From: Psychromonas sp. 14N.309.X.WAT.B.A12
GTDB lineage: Bacteria; Pseudomonadota; Gammaproteobacteria; Enterobacterales; Psychromonadaceae
NCBI RefSeq assembly: GCF_030397575.1
Contig: NZ_JAPNXS010000001.1
Location: forward strand, 1-64,000
Length of the DNA: 64,000 bases
Reading direction: 5' to 3'
The position numbers and the translations under genes were made by a program. Below the pieces are notes generated by a model, which did no database searches, was not told the DNA's origin, and saw nothing but the letters and a program-made list of their open reading frames with translations. Numbering within the stretch: position 1 is the first letter of the stretch; each line of letters begins with the position of its first letter. Of this stretch, positions 18,177-27,228 are shown piece after piece.

Positions 18177-19943
18177 TTATTGAGTTTCGATTCGATAAAA
18201 ACGCGTTGTGCCACTCACTTCATTACCCACAATTAAGATAGGTGTTCCCGTTGGGCTTGCTTTTGCAGCAACAAACTTAAACCCTTCTGGCCCTAAGTCT
18301 CCGGCATCCACTTTATAGCTTGAAATACCTTGTTCATTTTTATTTTTCTTGTTGTTTTTTGGATCAACGGACATATCTCTATTATTTAGATATTGTATAA
18401 ATTTAGCTTGGCTTGGTTTGCTAATGTCATAGACCATAATGCCGCCCATTCTTTCTAAGCCAATAAATGCATAGGTCTTGTTATCAATCTTTGCAACGGT
18501 TAATGCTTCAGGCTCCGGGCCTTTTTTAGCACTACGATCTTCGGCTTTTAATTTACTATGGCTTTGGTTAAAGTTGTTACCGTATTTTTCCGCAGTTATA
18601 CGTTCGAAATCACTTCCTGAATCAAATACCATTGTATTGCTTTTCATATCCCAAATCGAGAAAGATCGACCACCAAAAGTTAATAGGCGATCTACTTTTC
18701 CATCGGCGTCTAGGTCTCCATATTTTGCTGTCATTGAATGTGAAAATTTAATACGGTCAACGGTATCTGAGAGTGAACCACCTTTTGCAAAGTGAGTTAA
18801 ATCTAATTGTGCACTAGCTAGTTTAGGTGCATAAATCTGACTTGAAAAGGCATCTTTTAAGCTAATATCATCGGCACATTTTTGATCTTCTAAGTGATAG
18901 TAGAAATGGCCTTGTTCGCACTCTGCCTGTGATAAGTCACTTACCCAATCACTTCGGTCATCACCTTCATTCGCTGTAATAAGGTAATCAACACCATTGA
19001 TACGGGTTGTTGCAATAGAATCGGGTTGATACATACCGAGCAATGGCTGTTTACTTAACAGTGCTTTTTTATCTTTATCATTTCCATCTAGCTCATTACC
19101 ATCTTGTAAATGGTCTTTCAGACCTAGAGCCATGATTTGGTCGATACGTTTATTTGCAAGGTCAATAATAGCGATGGCATTGTTTTCCTGTAAGGCCACA
19201 TAGGCCTTTGTACTATCTTCGTTAACGGCAATGTATTCGGGCTCTATATCTTCTGAAACGCTTGCCTTATATCCGTTAAGTAATAGCCCTTTAGGCAAGT
19301 CAGCGTGTCGAGAACCAGATTGATTAAATGCCTTAAAGTTGATGATTTTGCTATCTGTGGTTAGAGATTTATTATTCCAGTTAATATCAATGATTGCGAC
19401 TTCACCTTCAGGATCTATTTCGTAGTTATTGACACTTGGTTCACCTTCAAGTGCGACCAATACTTGTTTACCATTGGGGGTAAAAGTCACCATATCGGGT
19501 AATGCACCTAACGCATTGGCAGAAATAAAGCTTAAATCATGTGTATTGTAAAAAGCGACCCAGCCTATATCTGTTTTAGTTTTTGCTTCGATAGCTACAG
19601 CCAATAGTCCGTTGTAAGCATCAATACTATTTGCTGCTCCGGCTTCAGCGTTAAGATGCTGCTTGATATCAGCTTTTACATTCAAATGCTTAGATAAAAT
19701 CGGGTCATCAATGTTTTGACTGTTGATTACGTCAATCTGACCTGATTGTGCATTCACAACAAAGGTTTGCTGTGTATTTTTATCAAAGGTGACAATTTCA
19801 GCTGCACTTTGATCAAATATATTTGATTGATAACGTCCTGCTTCAACGAGTTTTATTGAAGGTACATTTTGTTCAGCAGCAATAATAGTTGGAGTTATGA
19901 TTGTAGAACAAAGGATAACGGAAGTGATGATATTATATTTCAT
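18177..19943 (-). CDS. secreted choice-of-anchor I / beta-propeller protein
   Basis: A 588-residue exported protein. The ATG at 19943 (after CAGAGA) is preferred to a TTG at 19976 because it opens into a signal peptide ending in TIIAA. The body consists of WD/YVTN-like propeller repeats such as EYIAVNEDSTKAYVALQENNAIAIIDL, TPNGKQVLVALEGEPSVNNYEIDPEGEVAIIDI and KTYAFIGLERMGGIMVYDISKP. This layout fits the choice-of-anchor I family of extracellular proteins, seen near alkaline phosphatase or nuclease genes in marine bacteria; enzymatic activity is not established. No C-terminal anchor is visible, so it is probably periplasmic or secreted. Confidence 0.75.
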   Translation of the reverse strand: MKYNIITSVILCSTIITPTIIAAEQNVPSIKLVEAGRYQSNIFDQSAAEIVTFDKNTQQTFVVNAQSGQIDVINSQNIDDPILSKHLNVKADIKQHLNAEAGAANSIDAYNGLLAVAIEAKTKTDIGWVAFYNTHDLSFISANALGALPDMVTFTPNGKQVLVALEGEPSVNNYEIDPEGEVAIIDINWNNKSLTTDSKIINFKAFNQSGSRHADLPKGLLLNGYKASVSEDIEPEYIAVNEDSTKAYVALQENNAIAIIDLANKRIDQIMALGLKDHLQDGNELDGNDKDKKALLSKQPLLGMYQPDSIATTRINGVDYLITANEGDDRSDWVSDLSQAECEQGHFYYHLEDQKCADDISLKDAFSSQIYAPKLASAQLDLTHFAKGGSLSDTVDRIKFSHSMTAKYGDLDADGKVDRLLTFGGRSFSIWDMKSNTMVFDSGSDFERITAEKYGNNFNQSHSKLKAEDRSAKKGPEPEALTVAKIDNKTYAFIGLERMGGIMVYDISKPSQAKFIQYLNNRDMSVDPKNNKKNKNEQGISSYKVDAGDLGPEGFKFVAAKASPTGTPILIVGNEVSGTTRFYRIETQ

Positions 19944-20001
19944 GATTTTTCTCTGAGCATTAAGAAGGATGAGCAATAATATGAGGTGAATTTATGACAA
20001 T

Positions 20002-20034
20002 TCTATTAATTTGCTTAAACAATCTATTAATTTG
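20002..20034. repeat. two 12-bp direct repeats upstream of the propeller gene
   Basis: TCTATTAATTTG occurs at 20002-20013 and 20023-20034, 21 bases apart (two helical turns), 60-90 bases before the start codon at 19943. The spacing suggests tandem sites for a regulator, but the AT-rich sequence could also recur by chance. Confidence 0.35.
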
Positions 20035-20169
20035 AACAAAAAATCATCGTTAACGTAGGCAAAACATGGCGGCACGTTTAAATTTAAAACAATAATTGTT
20101 CTTTTAATATCAACATGTTGAAAATATAAGCGGTCAGTTAATTATTTCGTTTTTATTACTGTTTAGGGG

Positions 20170-20197
20170 TTGTGCTTAGCATTAACTTCTCTATAAT
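20170..20197 (+). promoter_or_regulatory. putative promoter of tRNA-Leu
   Basis: TTGTGC (20170-20175), 16-base spacer, TATAAT (20192-20197), followed by the GC-rich discriminator ACGCC typical of stable RNA promoters; the tRNA starts 36 bases downstream. Confidence 0.6.
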
Positions 20198-20232
20198 ACG
20201 CCTCACTTGCTTGAGAACACTTTAAAGCAATC

Positions 20233-20318
20233 GCCCGGGTGGTGAAATCGGTAGACACAACGGATTTAAAATCCGTCGCTTAATAGGCGTGCCAGTTCAA
20301 GTCTGGCTCCGGGCACCA
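20233..20318 (+). tRNA. tRNA-Leu (TAA)
   Basis: A complete 86-nt class II tRNA from GCCCGGG to encoded ACCA. The anticodon loop TTTAAAA between ACGGA and TCCGT gives anticodon TAA. The long variable arm (CGCTTAATAGGCG) and the T arm AGTTCAAGTCT fit leucine tRNA. Confidence 0.97.
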
Positions 20319-20325
20319 ATTATAA

Positions 20326-20358
20326 GAAAAAGCTTCGCATATGCGAGGCTTTTTTTTT
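20326..20358 (+). terminator. terminator of tRNA-Leu
   Basis: AGCTTCGCAT (20331-20340) / ATGCGAGGCT (20341-20350), one G:T pair, followed by eight T and preceded by five A. Confidence 0.9.
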
Positions 20359-20971
20359 ACCTTTAATTTAGTAATTACCACCATTATAACACTTATTCCC
20401 ACTGTATTAGGGGGATCTAAATTTTCTATAGTAATTGCTTTAATTTGAATCGAGAGGGTTTATAAATACTGGTTTCTTTCATCGGCTTTCAATAAAGAAG
20501 AAGCATTTGAAGGCTGTAATATGGATTCGCCCACTATTAAAATTATTATTATTTTTCTAACCGTTATTTCTGCTGACTCCCATTAATTTAAAAAAACATC
20601 CATTCAGTTTATTGTTTTATAGACCTTTCTATTTCAATCAGTTAAATTTGACTATCATGCAATATCATTAAATAAAACTAATTTAAATATATCATTGTCA
20701 GTATTTTTGACTAAAGTTGTAGCATATCTAGCTAATTCGAGCGCTATATTGTTTAAATGTTCTATTCTGTTGTTTCACATGAATTATATAAATTTTATAA
20801 AGGCAATAATTATTAATTATTAATGCATTAATTATTGTTATTAGTTGATTCCATGGTTTTTTATGCATAGCCATTTTCAGGTTTTAAGTGATATGAATGC
20901 ATTGTATTAGCGTTTAAAAATACAATTCATAGCAAGTTAGTCTGTATTAAACTAAAGGATTTAGATAAAGA
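20359..20971. other. long AT-rich intergenic region
   Basis: About 610 bases without a supported gene before the GGDEF-EAL gene. It is rich in A/T runs and includes the palindrome ATTAATGCATTAAT around 20820-20835. A 21-codon ORF from 20520 has no ribosome site. The right part should hold the promoter of the downstream gene, but no clear hexamers were identified. Confidence 0.5.
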
Positions 20972-23900
20972 ATGGAATATTTCCAAACATTGAAATCTCG
21001 ATTGTTATTTTTGGTTTTTCTTGTATCCCTGCCGGGGATTATAGCCATTTTTTTTCAAGCAGCTTCTGAGCGTAGCACTGCAATTGAAACTGCGAGATTA
21101 AGTGCCGTCACTGTTGCTGATAATATCACCGCAGAGCAAATAAAAATTTTACAGAAAACCGAAAGTTTTTTAAAAAGATTATCAAAGTATTCGATATTAC
21201 TGACACCTAACTCTCCTCAATGCAGTGCCTTCCTAGCTAATTTACATCATTTAACTGATTATTACGTCAATCTTGGCGCACCTGATGTTAATGGTGATTT
21301 AACCTGTACAGCGTTACCATTAGCAAAAACGGTCAACGTTGCAGACCGTCCTTATATTCAACAAGCAATCTCAAATAGAGAATTTACTGTCGGAAAGTTC
21401 CAAGTAGACCGTGTTGCAAATACAACTAGTATTAATTTTGCTTACCCCATTGTAGATCAAGAAAATAATGTAGCGGGTGTCGCTGTTGCAGCGGTTTCTT
21501 TAGAGTGGTGGAGCTTGCAATTAGAACACGCAAATTTACCACAAAATGCAGTGGCTTATATTACCGATCATCAAGATAATATCCTTGCTCTCTACCCAGA
21601 AAATAAAGCTCAATTAGGCCTGCCTATAAGCGAAGTTCAACACTTTTGGCAATCTGCCTTTAATACTCATACTAAAATGATTGAAGATAATGATGGAGAA
21701 CTGAGGATATTTGTCAGTAAAGAATTAATGAATATTGAAGGTGACATGCCTGTTAATATGGTGATTGGCATACCATTTGAAGAAGCATTGCATAGCATCG
21801 ATATTCGTTTACTAAAAATTATTTCAACGATTCTATTTTTCATTGTACTTTGTATTGTATTAGCAATCGTTGCTATTAACAGAAGTATTTTAAAGCCACT
21901 GAAAGCCCTCAAAACTTCTACACAACAATTAGCGTTAGGTAACAGTTCTGATGTTAGTTCTTTAGGTGGAGCGATAGAATTAGTCGATTTACAAAAGCAT
22001 TTCAGCAGAATGGCAAAAACACGTTTAGACACTGAACAAGCATTGAAACATAGCCAACATTTTTTACAACAAAGTGAAGATAAATTATCTCGTCATTTGC
22101 AAAATACACCACTAGCTTCCATTGGTTGGAATAAAGAGTTTATTTGTACTGAATGGAACAGGGCGGCGGAGGTGATATTCGGCTATTCAGCGGTTCAAGC
22201 TTTGGGAAGTCATATTATGTCTTTGATTGTTGCTCCAGAGTTAAGAGAAGAGTTTACTAATTATTATCATTTATTATTTGAAAAGATAGGTGGAACCTTC
22301 TTCCGAGGGGCAAATGTAACAAAAAATGGAGATGTTATTTTTTGTAATTGGCATAACACATTAATTTTAGATGATAAAAACGATATCACAGGCGTAGCTG
22401 CCTTAATCAAAGATGTGACAGAAGATAAACGTAATCAGGACACGCTAGATAGGTTTTTTAAATTACCATTGAATTTACATATCATATTAGACTTTGAAGG
22501 TACTGTAATTAAAGTTAATAATGGCTGGAGTGATATTTTAGGCTTTAGTGCAGAGGAGTTAATTGGTACCTGCATTGTTGACAAAATTCACCCAGATGAT
22601 CGTGAAAAAACGGCATTAGAGATTCAACGTATTGGTAACGGTGGTGATGTATTTAGTTTTGAGAATAGGTATTGTAATAAAAGTGGCGAGCATAGAATTA
22701 TTTCGTGGTCATCGACTGCTTCCATGGATGATCAATTAATTTACGCGATTGGCATTGATATTACCGAGCGAAGAATCAATGAAGATAAATTGAGATTAGC
22801 TGCGGGGGTATTTACACATGCGAAAGAAGCTATTGTTATTTCAGATGATAAAAACAAGATTATTGATATTAACGAAGCCTTTACCAATCTAAGTGGATAC
22901 AGCGAAGAAGAAACAATTGGTAAGCGTAATAATATTCTAAAATCAGGCCTTCATGACCAAGATTTTTACCAGGTCATGCGTGATAGTCTTACTAACAAAG
23001 GCTTTTGGGCAGGCGAGATTTGGAATAAGCATAAAGATGGCACGATCATTCCGCAATTATTAACTATCAGTACCGTTTACGGTGATCCTGGCAAGATCAA
23101 AAATTATATTGCGTTATATACCGATATAACAGACCTTAAAAACCAACAAAAGCAGTTAGAGCATATTGCTCACTACGATGTCTTAACTGGGTTACCTAAT
23201 CGTAGTTTATTAGCAGATCGCTTAAAACAAGCGATGATCAATTGCGATGTGAATAACAAATCTTTAGCGGTTGTCTTTTTAGATTTAGATGGCTTTAAAG
23301 TGGTTAATGACTCATACGGACACAGTACCGGGGATCAATTGCTGGTTAAAGCTGCTTCTTTAATTCAAGGCAGTATGCGCAGTGGTGATACTTTAGCGCG
23401 TTTTGGTGGAGATGAATTTGTTGCTGTGTTTGCAAATCTAGAGAAAGCGAAGGATTGCGAGCCTTTATTAGAAGGTATGCTAGCCGCGCTAGACCAACCC
23501 GTTGTGATTGATGGTGCGAGACTCAAAGTGTCGGCTAGTATGGGCGTGACTATTTATCCGCATGATGGTGTGAGTGCCGATCAACTATTACGCCATGCTG
23601 ATCAAGCTATGTATATCGCCAAGCAAGAGGGTAAAAACCGTTATTACCTATTTGATATGGAACAAGACATTGCACTTAAAAGTCAGCATGAGCAGTTACT
23701 TCGTATTAGCGAAGCTTTACAAAATGATGAGTTTGTACTGTATTACCAGCCTAAAGTGAATATGAAAACGGGTGAATTGGTGGGAGCTGAAGCCTTGATT
23801 CGATGGCAACATCCAGAACGAGGTTTGTTACCACCCATTGAATTCTTACCTGTTATTAATCGACATCAACTGAATATTCAGCTTGGGGAGTGGGTAATTG

Positions 23901-24505
23901 AAAGTGCTTTATCTCAAATTGCTTTATGGCGTCGGCAAGGTGTTGATATTGTGGTTAGTGTCAATATCGATGCGCAACAACTGCAGCAAAAGACTTTTGC
24001 TGAAAGGTTGGGTGAGTTATTACAGATACATGGTGATGTTCCACCACACTTATTACAACTAGAAGTATTAGAAACAAGCGAATTACAAGATATTGAAAAC
24101 GTGACTAATATTATGCAAGCATGTACTAATTTAGGTGTTGGATTTGCGTTGGATGACTTTGGTACAGGTTATTGCTCATTAACTTATTTAAAGCGCTTAC
24201 CGGTGAATTTAATTAAAATAGATCAAAGCTTTATTCTAGGAATGCTCGATGATCCTGATGATCTTTCTATTGTAGAAGGTGTATTGGGATTATCTAAAGC
24301 ATTCCAACGTAATGTGATTGCTGAAGGGGTAGAGACATTAGCACATGGTGTTGCACTATTACGTTTAGGTTGTTGTTACGCACAAGGCTATGGCATCGCT
24401 AGGCCAATGCCAGCGGAAGAGATGTTACCTTGGGCTAAAAATTGGAAACCAGATTTAACTTGGTCTGAAGTCGTTATTGATAAACTGGATTCTACTAAAG
24501 AGTAA
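20972..24505 (+). CDS. membrane Cache-HAMP-PAS-GGDEF-EAL protein
   Basis: A 1177-residue cyclic-di-GMP signalling protein. Order: transmembrane helix (about 10-28), periplasmic double-Cache sensor (about 30-275), second transmembrane helix (about 277-300), HAMP (about 300-355), three PAS domains (about 365-490, 490-610, 612-735), GGDEF (about 745-905) and EAL (about 920-1160). The diguanylate cyclase signature is intact (GGDEF 812-816), and an RSGD I-site sits five residues before it, implying product inhibition. The phosphodiesterase motif is also intact (EAL 940-942), with DDFGTGYCSLTYLK and VIAEGVET. Either or both activities are possible. It stands alone; the Cache ligand is unknown. Confidence 0.93.
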   Translation: MEYFQTLKSRLLFLVFLVSLPGIIAIFFQAASERSTAIETARLSAVTVADNITAEQIKILQKTESFLKRLSKYSILLTPNSPQCSAFLANLHHLTDYYVNLGAPDVNGDLTCTALPLAKTVNVADRPYIQQAISNREFTVGKFQVDRVANTTSINFAYPIVDQENNVAGVAVAAVSLEWWSLQLEHANLPQNAVAYITDHQDNILALYPENKAQLGLPISEVQHFWQSAFNTHTKMIEDNDGELRIFVSKELMNIEGDMPVNMVIGIPFEEALHSIDIRLLKIISTILFFIVLCIVLAIVAINRSILKPLKALKTSTQQLALGNSSDVSSLGGAIELVDLQKHFSRMAKTRLDTEQALKHSQHFLQQSEDKLSRHLQNTPLASIGWNKEFICTEWNRAAEVIFGYSAVQALGSHIMSLIVAPELREEFTNYYHLLFEKIGGTFFRGANVTKNGDVIFCNWHNTLILDDKNDITGVAALIKDVTEDKRNQDTLDRFFKLPLNLHIILDFEGTVIKVNNGWSDILGFSAEELIGTCIVDKIHPDDREKTALEIQRIGNGGDVFSFENRYCNKSGEHRIISWSSTASMDDQLIYAIGIDITERRINEDKLRLAAGVFTHAKEAIVISDDKNKIIDINEAFTNLSGYSEEETIGKRNNILKSGLHDQDFYQVMRDSLTNKGFWAGEIWNKHKDGTIIPQLLTISTVYGDPGKIKNYIALYTDITDLKNQQKQLEHIAHYDVLTGLPNRSLLADRLKQAMINCDVNNKSLAVVFLDLDGFKVVNDSYGHSTGDQLLVKAASLIQGSMRSGDTLARFGGDEFVAVFANLEKAKDCEPLLEGMLAALDQPVVIDGARLKVSASMGVTIYPHDGVSADQLLRHADQAMYIAKQEGKNRYYLFDMEQDIALKSQHEQLLRISEALQNDEFVLYYQPKVNMKTGELVGAEALIRWQHPERGLLPPIEFLPVINRHQLNIQLGEWVIESALSQIALWRRQGVDIVVSVNIDAQQLQQKTFAERLGELLQIHGDVPPHLLQLEVLETSELQDIENVTNIMQACTNLGVGFALDDFGTGYCSLTYLKRLPVNLIKIDQSFILGMLDDPDDLSIVEGVLGLSKAFQRNVIAEGVETLAHGVALLRLGCCYAQGYGIARPMPAEEMLPWAKNWKPDLTWSEVVIDKLDSTKE

Positions 24506-24588
24506 AGCTATCAGTTGGTTTTATGATGGACAATATGACTCAATAACCTGGATGGGTGACATAATTTATACAGTTGTTTATCAAATAC

Positions 24589-24619
24589 ACACATAGCCTA
24601 ATAATAATAGGCTATGTGT
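24589..24619. terminator. perfect 12-bp hairpin after the GGDEF-EAL gene
   Basis: ACACATAGCCTA (24589-24600) / TAGGCTATGTGT (24608-24619) with loop ATAATAA. There is no T run afterwards (CCCCTATATC), so it may end transcription poorly, stabilise a 3' end, or be an operator. Confidence 0.4.
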
Positions 24620-24713
24620 CCCCTATATCAATGCATTTCATTTCCGTTAACTTCCTGATTATGCTTTAATACTGCGCTTAAAGCGTGATTAATTAATAGT
24701 ATTGGGGTTTACC

Positions 24714-25655
24714 GTGAGTCAAGATACCGAAAAACGTCTAAATAAATTTATCAGTGATTCGGGGTATTGTTCTCGACGTGAAGCCGACAAATTGATTGAA
24801 CAAAACAGAGTTAAAATAAATGGTGTTGTGCCTGAGTTAGGCACTAAAGTGCAACCAGGTGACACTGTGGTTGTTGATGGGAAACGAATTAGCAAAATTG
24901 CTGATAACAAATCAGATCGTGTTTACATCGCCTACAACAAACCAGTTGGTATTACTTGTACAACAGAGCGTAATGTTTACGGTAATATTATTGATGCTAT
25001 CAAGCACAAAGAACGTATTTTCCCGATTGGGCGATTAGATAAACCATCTGAAGGGTTAATTTTTTTAACCAGTGATGGTGATATCGTTAATAAAATTTTA
25101 CGTGCTGAAAATGCGCATGATAAAGAATACCGTGTGACTGTAGATCAACCGCTTAGTGAGCGTTTTGTTGATCGTATGCAGCGTGGTGTACCGATTCTGG
25201 ATACTATTACTAAGCCGTGTATTGTTAAAGTAGAAAGTCGTTTTGTGTTTACGATTATCCTAACACAAGGCTTAAACCGCCAAATTCGCCGTATGTGTGA
25301 ATACTTGGGGTATGAAGTGACACGGTTACAACGTACTCGTATCATGAACGTAACATTAAAGAACCTAAAAGCGGGTCAATGGCGTAATCTGTCTGAACAA
25401 GAGATGACTGAAATTAATACAGCAGTGGCAGGTTCATCTAAAACCGCTGTTAATACCGCGCAACCAAAACAACAATCAACCGATCAAGCCAATAGTGCTA
25501 AACTAGCACGCCATAAACCAGTGGCAGATAATCGCGCTAAACGATTTGATAAATCGACTCCTAAAACTAAAAAAATATTTGTTAATAATGCTAAAAAAAC
25601 ACCTAGTGCAACCACAGCAAAAAATAAACCTACACTGTCGTTAAAAAGAAAATGA
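24714..25655 (+). CDS. rluF: RluF, 23S rRNA pseudouridine synthase
   Basis: A 313-residue RsuA/RluF-type pseudouridine synthase; E. coli RluF makes pseudouridine 2604 in 23S rRNA. An N-terminal S4 RNA-binding domain ([30 protein letters not shown]) precedes the catalytic domain with Asp in [17 protein letters not shown] and the motif [20 protein letters not shown]. The last 75 residues are a basic, Ala/Lys/Thr-rich, presumably disordered tail. GTG 24714 is chosen over TTG 24702 because GGGGTTT precedes it at good spacing. It overlaps thiL by four bases. Confidence 0.92.
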   Translation: MSQDTEKRLNKFISDSGYCSRREADKLIEQNRVKINGVVPELGTKVQPGDTVVVDGKRISKIADNKSDRVYIAYNKPVGITCTTERNVYGNIIDAIKHKERIFPIGRLDKPSEGLIFLTSDGDIVNKILRAENAHDKEYRVTVDQPLSERFVDRMQRGVPILDTITKPCIVKVESRFVFTIILTQGLNRQIRRMCEYLGYEVTRLQRTRIMNVTLKNLKAGQWRNLSEQEMTEINTAVAGSSKTAVNTAQPKQQSTDQANSAKLARHKPVADNRAKRFDKSTPKTKKIFVNNAKKTPSATTAKNKPTLSLKRK

Positions 25656-26695
25656 GCCAAGGCGAATTTGATATCATTCATAAATATTTCGATCGCCCTG
25701 CAGAATCAGAGCAAGGCGTTACGCTGGGTATTGGTGATGATTGTGCCATTTTAGATATTCCTGATGGCTATCAACTGGTTGTAACCACTGATAGTTTAGT
25801 ATCTGGTGTTCATTTCTTTGAAGATGTTGACCCTTATCGCTTAGGATATAAAGCGTTAGCCGTTAATTTAAGTGATATAGCGGCAATGGGCGCTGAGGCT
25901 AAATGGGTTTCTTTAGCGATCACTTTGCCTTCTATTGATGAACATTGGCTCAGTCAATTTTGTCGTGGTTTTTTTGCCTTAGCTGACAAGTATAATGTGA
26001 GATTAATCGGGGGCGATACAACCAAAGGACCTTTGTCGATAACGGTTTCAGCTAAAGGTATTGTCAAAAGAGGGCAAGCCCTAAGACGTGATGGAGCTCG
26101 GCCAGGAGATCTACTGTGCGTGAGTGGCGTATTAGGTGACGGCGGATTAGGCTTAGCGGTCAAATTATTCAGTGAAAGCTGCGATAAAATAAATAATAAA
26201 CAAGTATTTATTGATGCTTTAGAGTTAACTGAGCCACGTTTAATACTTGCTAAACAACTAGCTAGTTATGCCTCGTCTTGTATTGATATTTCAGATGGTC
26301 TAAGCCAAGATTTAATTCATATATTGAACAAGTCACAGTGTCATGCACAGATTGAATTGGAAAACCTACCTTTCTCAGCAGCAATGAAACAACAGATACA
26401 ACAAGGTCATATAAGTCAATTACAAGCATGGCAGTTTGCGGTAAGTGGAGGTGATGATTATGAGCTGTTGTTCACTGTACCAGCTGAAAAAATGCCTGCA
26501 TTTCAACAATTAATTAGTACTCAGTTAGCAAATTCTGAACTAGTTTGTTATCAGATTGGTAAGATCACTGCCATACCAGCATCCACGCAAAAAGAGTCGA
26601 TTGAATTCAGCGCTGATAGCAAACAAGCAATTACATTCACCCATTTACAACAGCCTATGGATTTAGATAAAGCTGGTTGGGATCATTTCAAATAA
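25652..26695 (+). CDS. thiL: ThiL, thiamine-monophosphate kinase
   Basis: A 347-residue ATP-dependent kinase producing thiamine pyrophosphate. The N-terminus [13 protein letters not shown], the metal/ATP segment [11 protein letters not shown], the [11 protein letters not shown] motif, [17 protein letters not shown] and [13 protein letters not shown] are the expected AIR-synthase-like signatures. Its ATG overlaps the rluF stop, and pgpA follows after 12 bases; thiL-pgpA is a conserved pair in gammaproteobacteria. Confidence 0.95.
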   Translation: MSQGEFDIIHKYFDRPAESEQGVTLGIGDDCAILDIPDGYQLVVTTDSLVSGVHFFEDVDPYRLGYKALAVNLSDIAAMGAEAKWVSLAITLPSIDEHWLSQFCRGFFALADKYNVRLIGGDTTKGPLSITVSAKGIVKRGQALRRDGARPGDLLCVSGVLGDGGLGLAVKLFSESCDKINNKQVFIDALELTEPRLILAKQLASYASSCIDISDGLSQDLIHILNKSQCHAQIELENLPFSAAMKQQIQQGHISQLQAWQFAVSGGDDYELLFTVPAEKMPAFQQLISTQLANSELVCYQIGKITAIPASTQKESIEFSADSKQAITFTHLQQPMDLDKAGWDHFK

Positions 26696-26707
26696 GGTAA
26701 AAAGAAC

Positions 26708-27226
26708 ATGTTAAATCGTGATGATTTAAACGGCTTAAAATTAGCCAACCCTATGCACCTAGCTGCGATCGGCTTTGGCAGTGGGCTTGCGCCTAAAGCA
26801 CCCGGTACATTTGGCACATTAGCAGCAGTACCATTATTTTACCTATTAGCAATGCTTAATATAGAGTCTTACATTGTTATACTTATTATCAGTAGCCTAG
26901 CCGGTTTCTGGTTCTGTGAAGTCACTAGCCGAGCAATGGGCGTGCATGATCATAAAGCGATTGTCTGGGATGAATTTGTCGGTTTTTGGATCACTATGAC
27001 CCCTGTAATATTGATGTATTCTGATATTGAGAGTACGTTGGATATTCCGTTCCTTTGGGTTTTCATTGGATTTATTTTATTTCGCTTTTTTGATGTGTTG
27101 AAGCCGTTTCCGATTAGCTGGTTAGACAAAAAGGTAGAAGGTGGTTTTGGTATCATGATAGATGATATTGTGGCTGGTGTATTTGCTGCGATAGGATTAT
27201 GTTTAATCATGTATTACTGGGGGTAA
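26708..27226 (+). CDS. pgpA: PgpA, phosphatidylglycerophosphatase A
   Basis: A 172-residue membrane lipid phosphatase that dephosphorylates phosphatidylglycerophosphate. GFGSGLAPKAPGTFGTLAAVPL is the N-terminal signature, followed by transmembrane helices and WDEFVGFWITM with the acidic residues of the active site; the C-terminal helix ends the protein. It lies two bases before the next gene, so the four genes from rluF form one transcription unit. Confidence 0.94.
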   Translation: MLNRDDLNGLKLANPMHLAAIGFGSGLAPKAPGTFGTLAAVPLFYLLAMLNIESYIVILIISSLAGFWFCEVTSRAMGVHDHKAIVWDEFVGFWITMTPVILMYSDIESTLDIPFLWVFIGFILFRFFDVLKPFPISWLDKKVEGGFGIMIDDIVAGVFAAIGLCLIMYYWG

Positions 27227-27228
27227 AT

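Noticed and set aside
20520-20585. A 21-codon ORF rich in Ile between tRNA-Leu and the GGDEF-EAL gene
   Set aside because: No ribosome site; Ile runs are expected by chance in AT-rich sequence.
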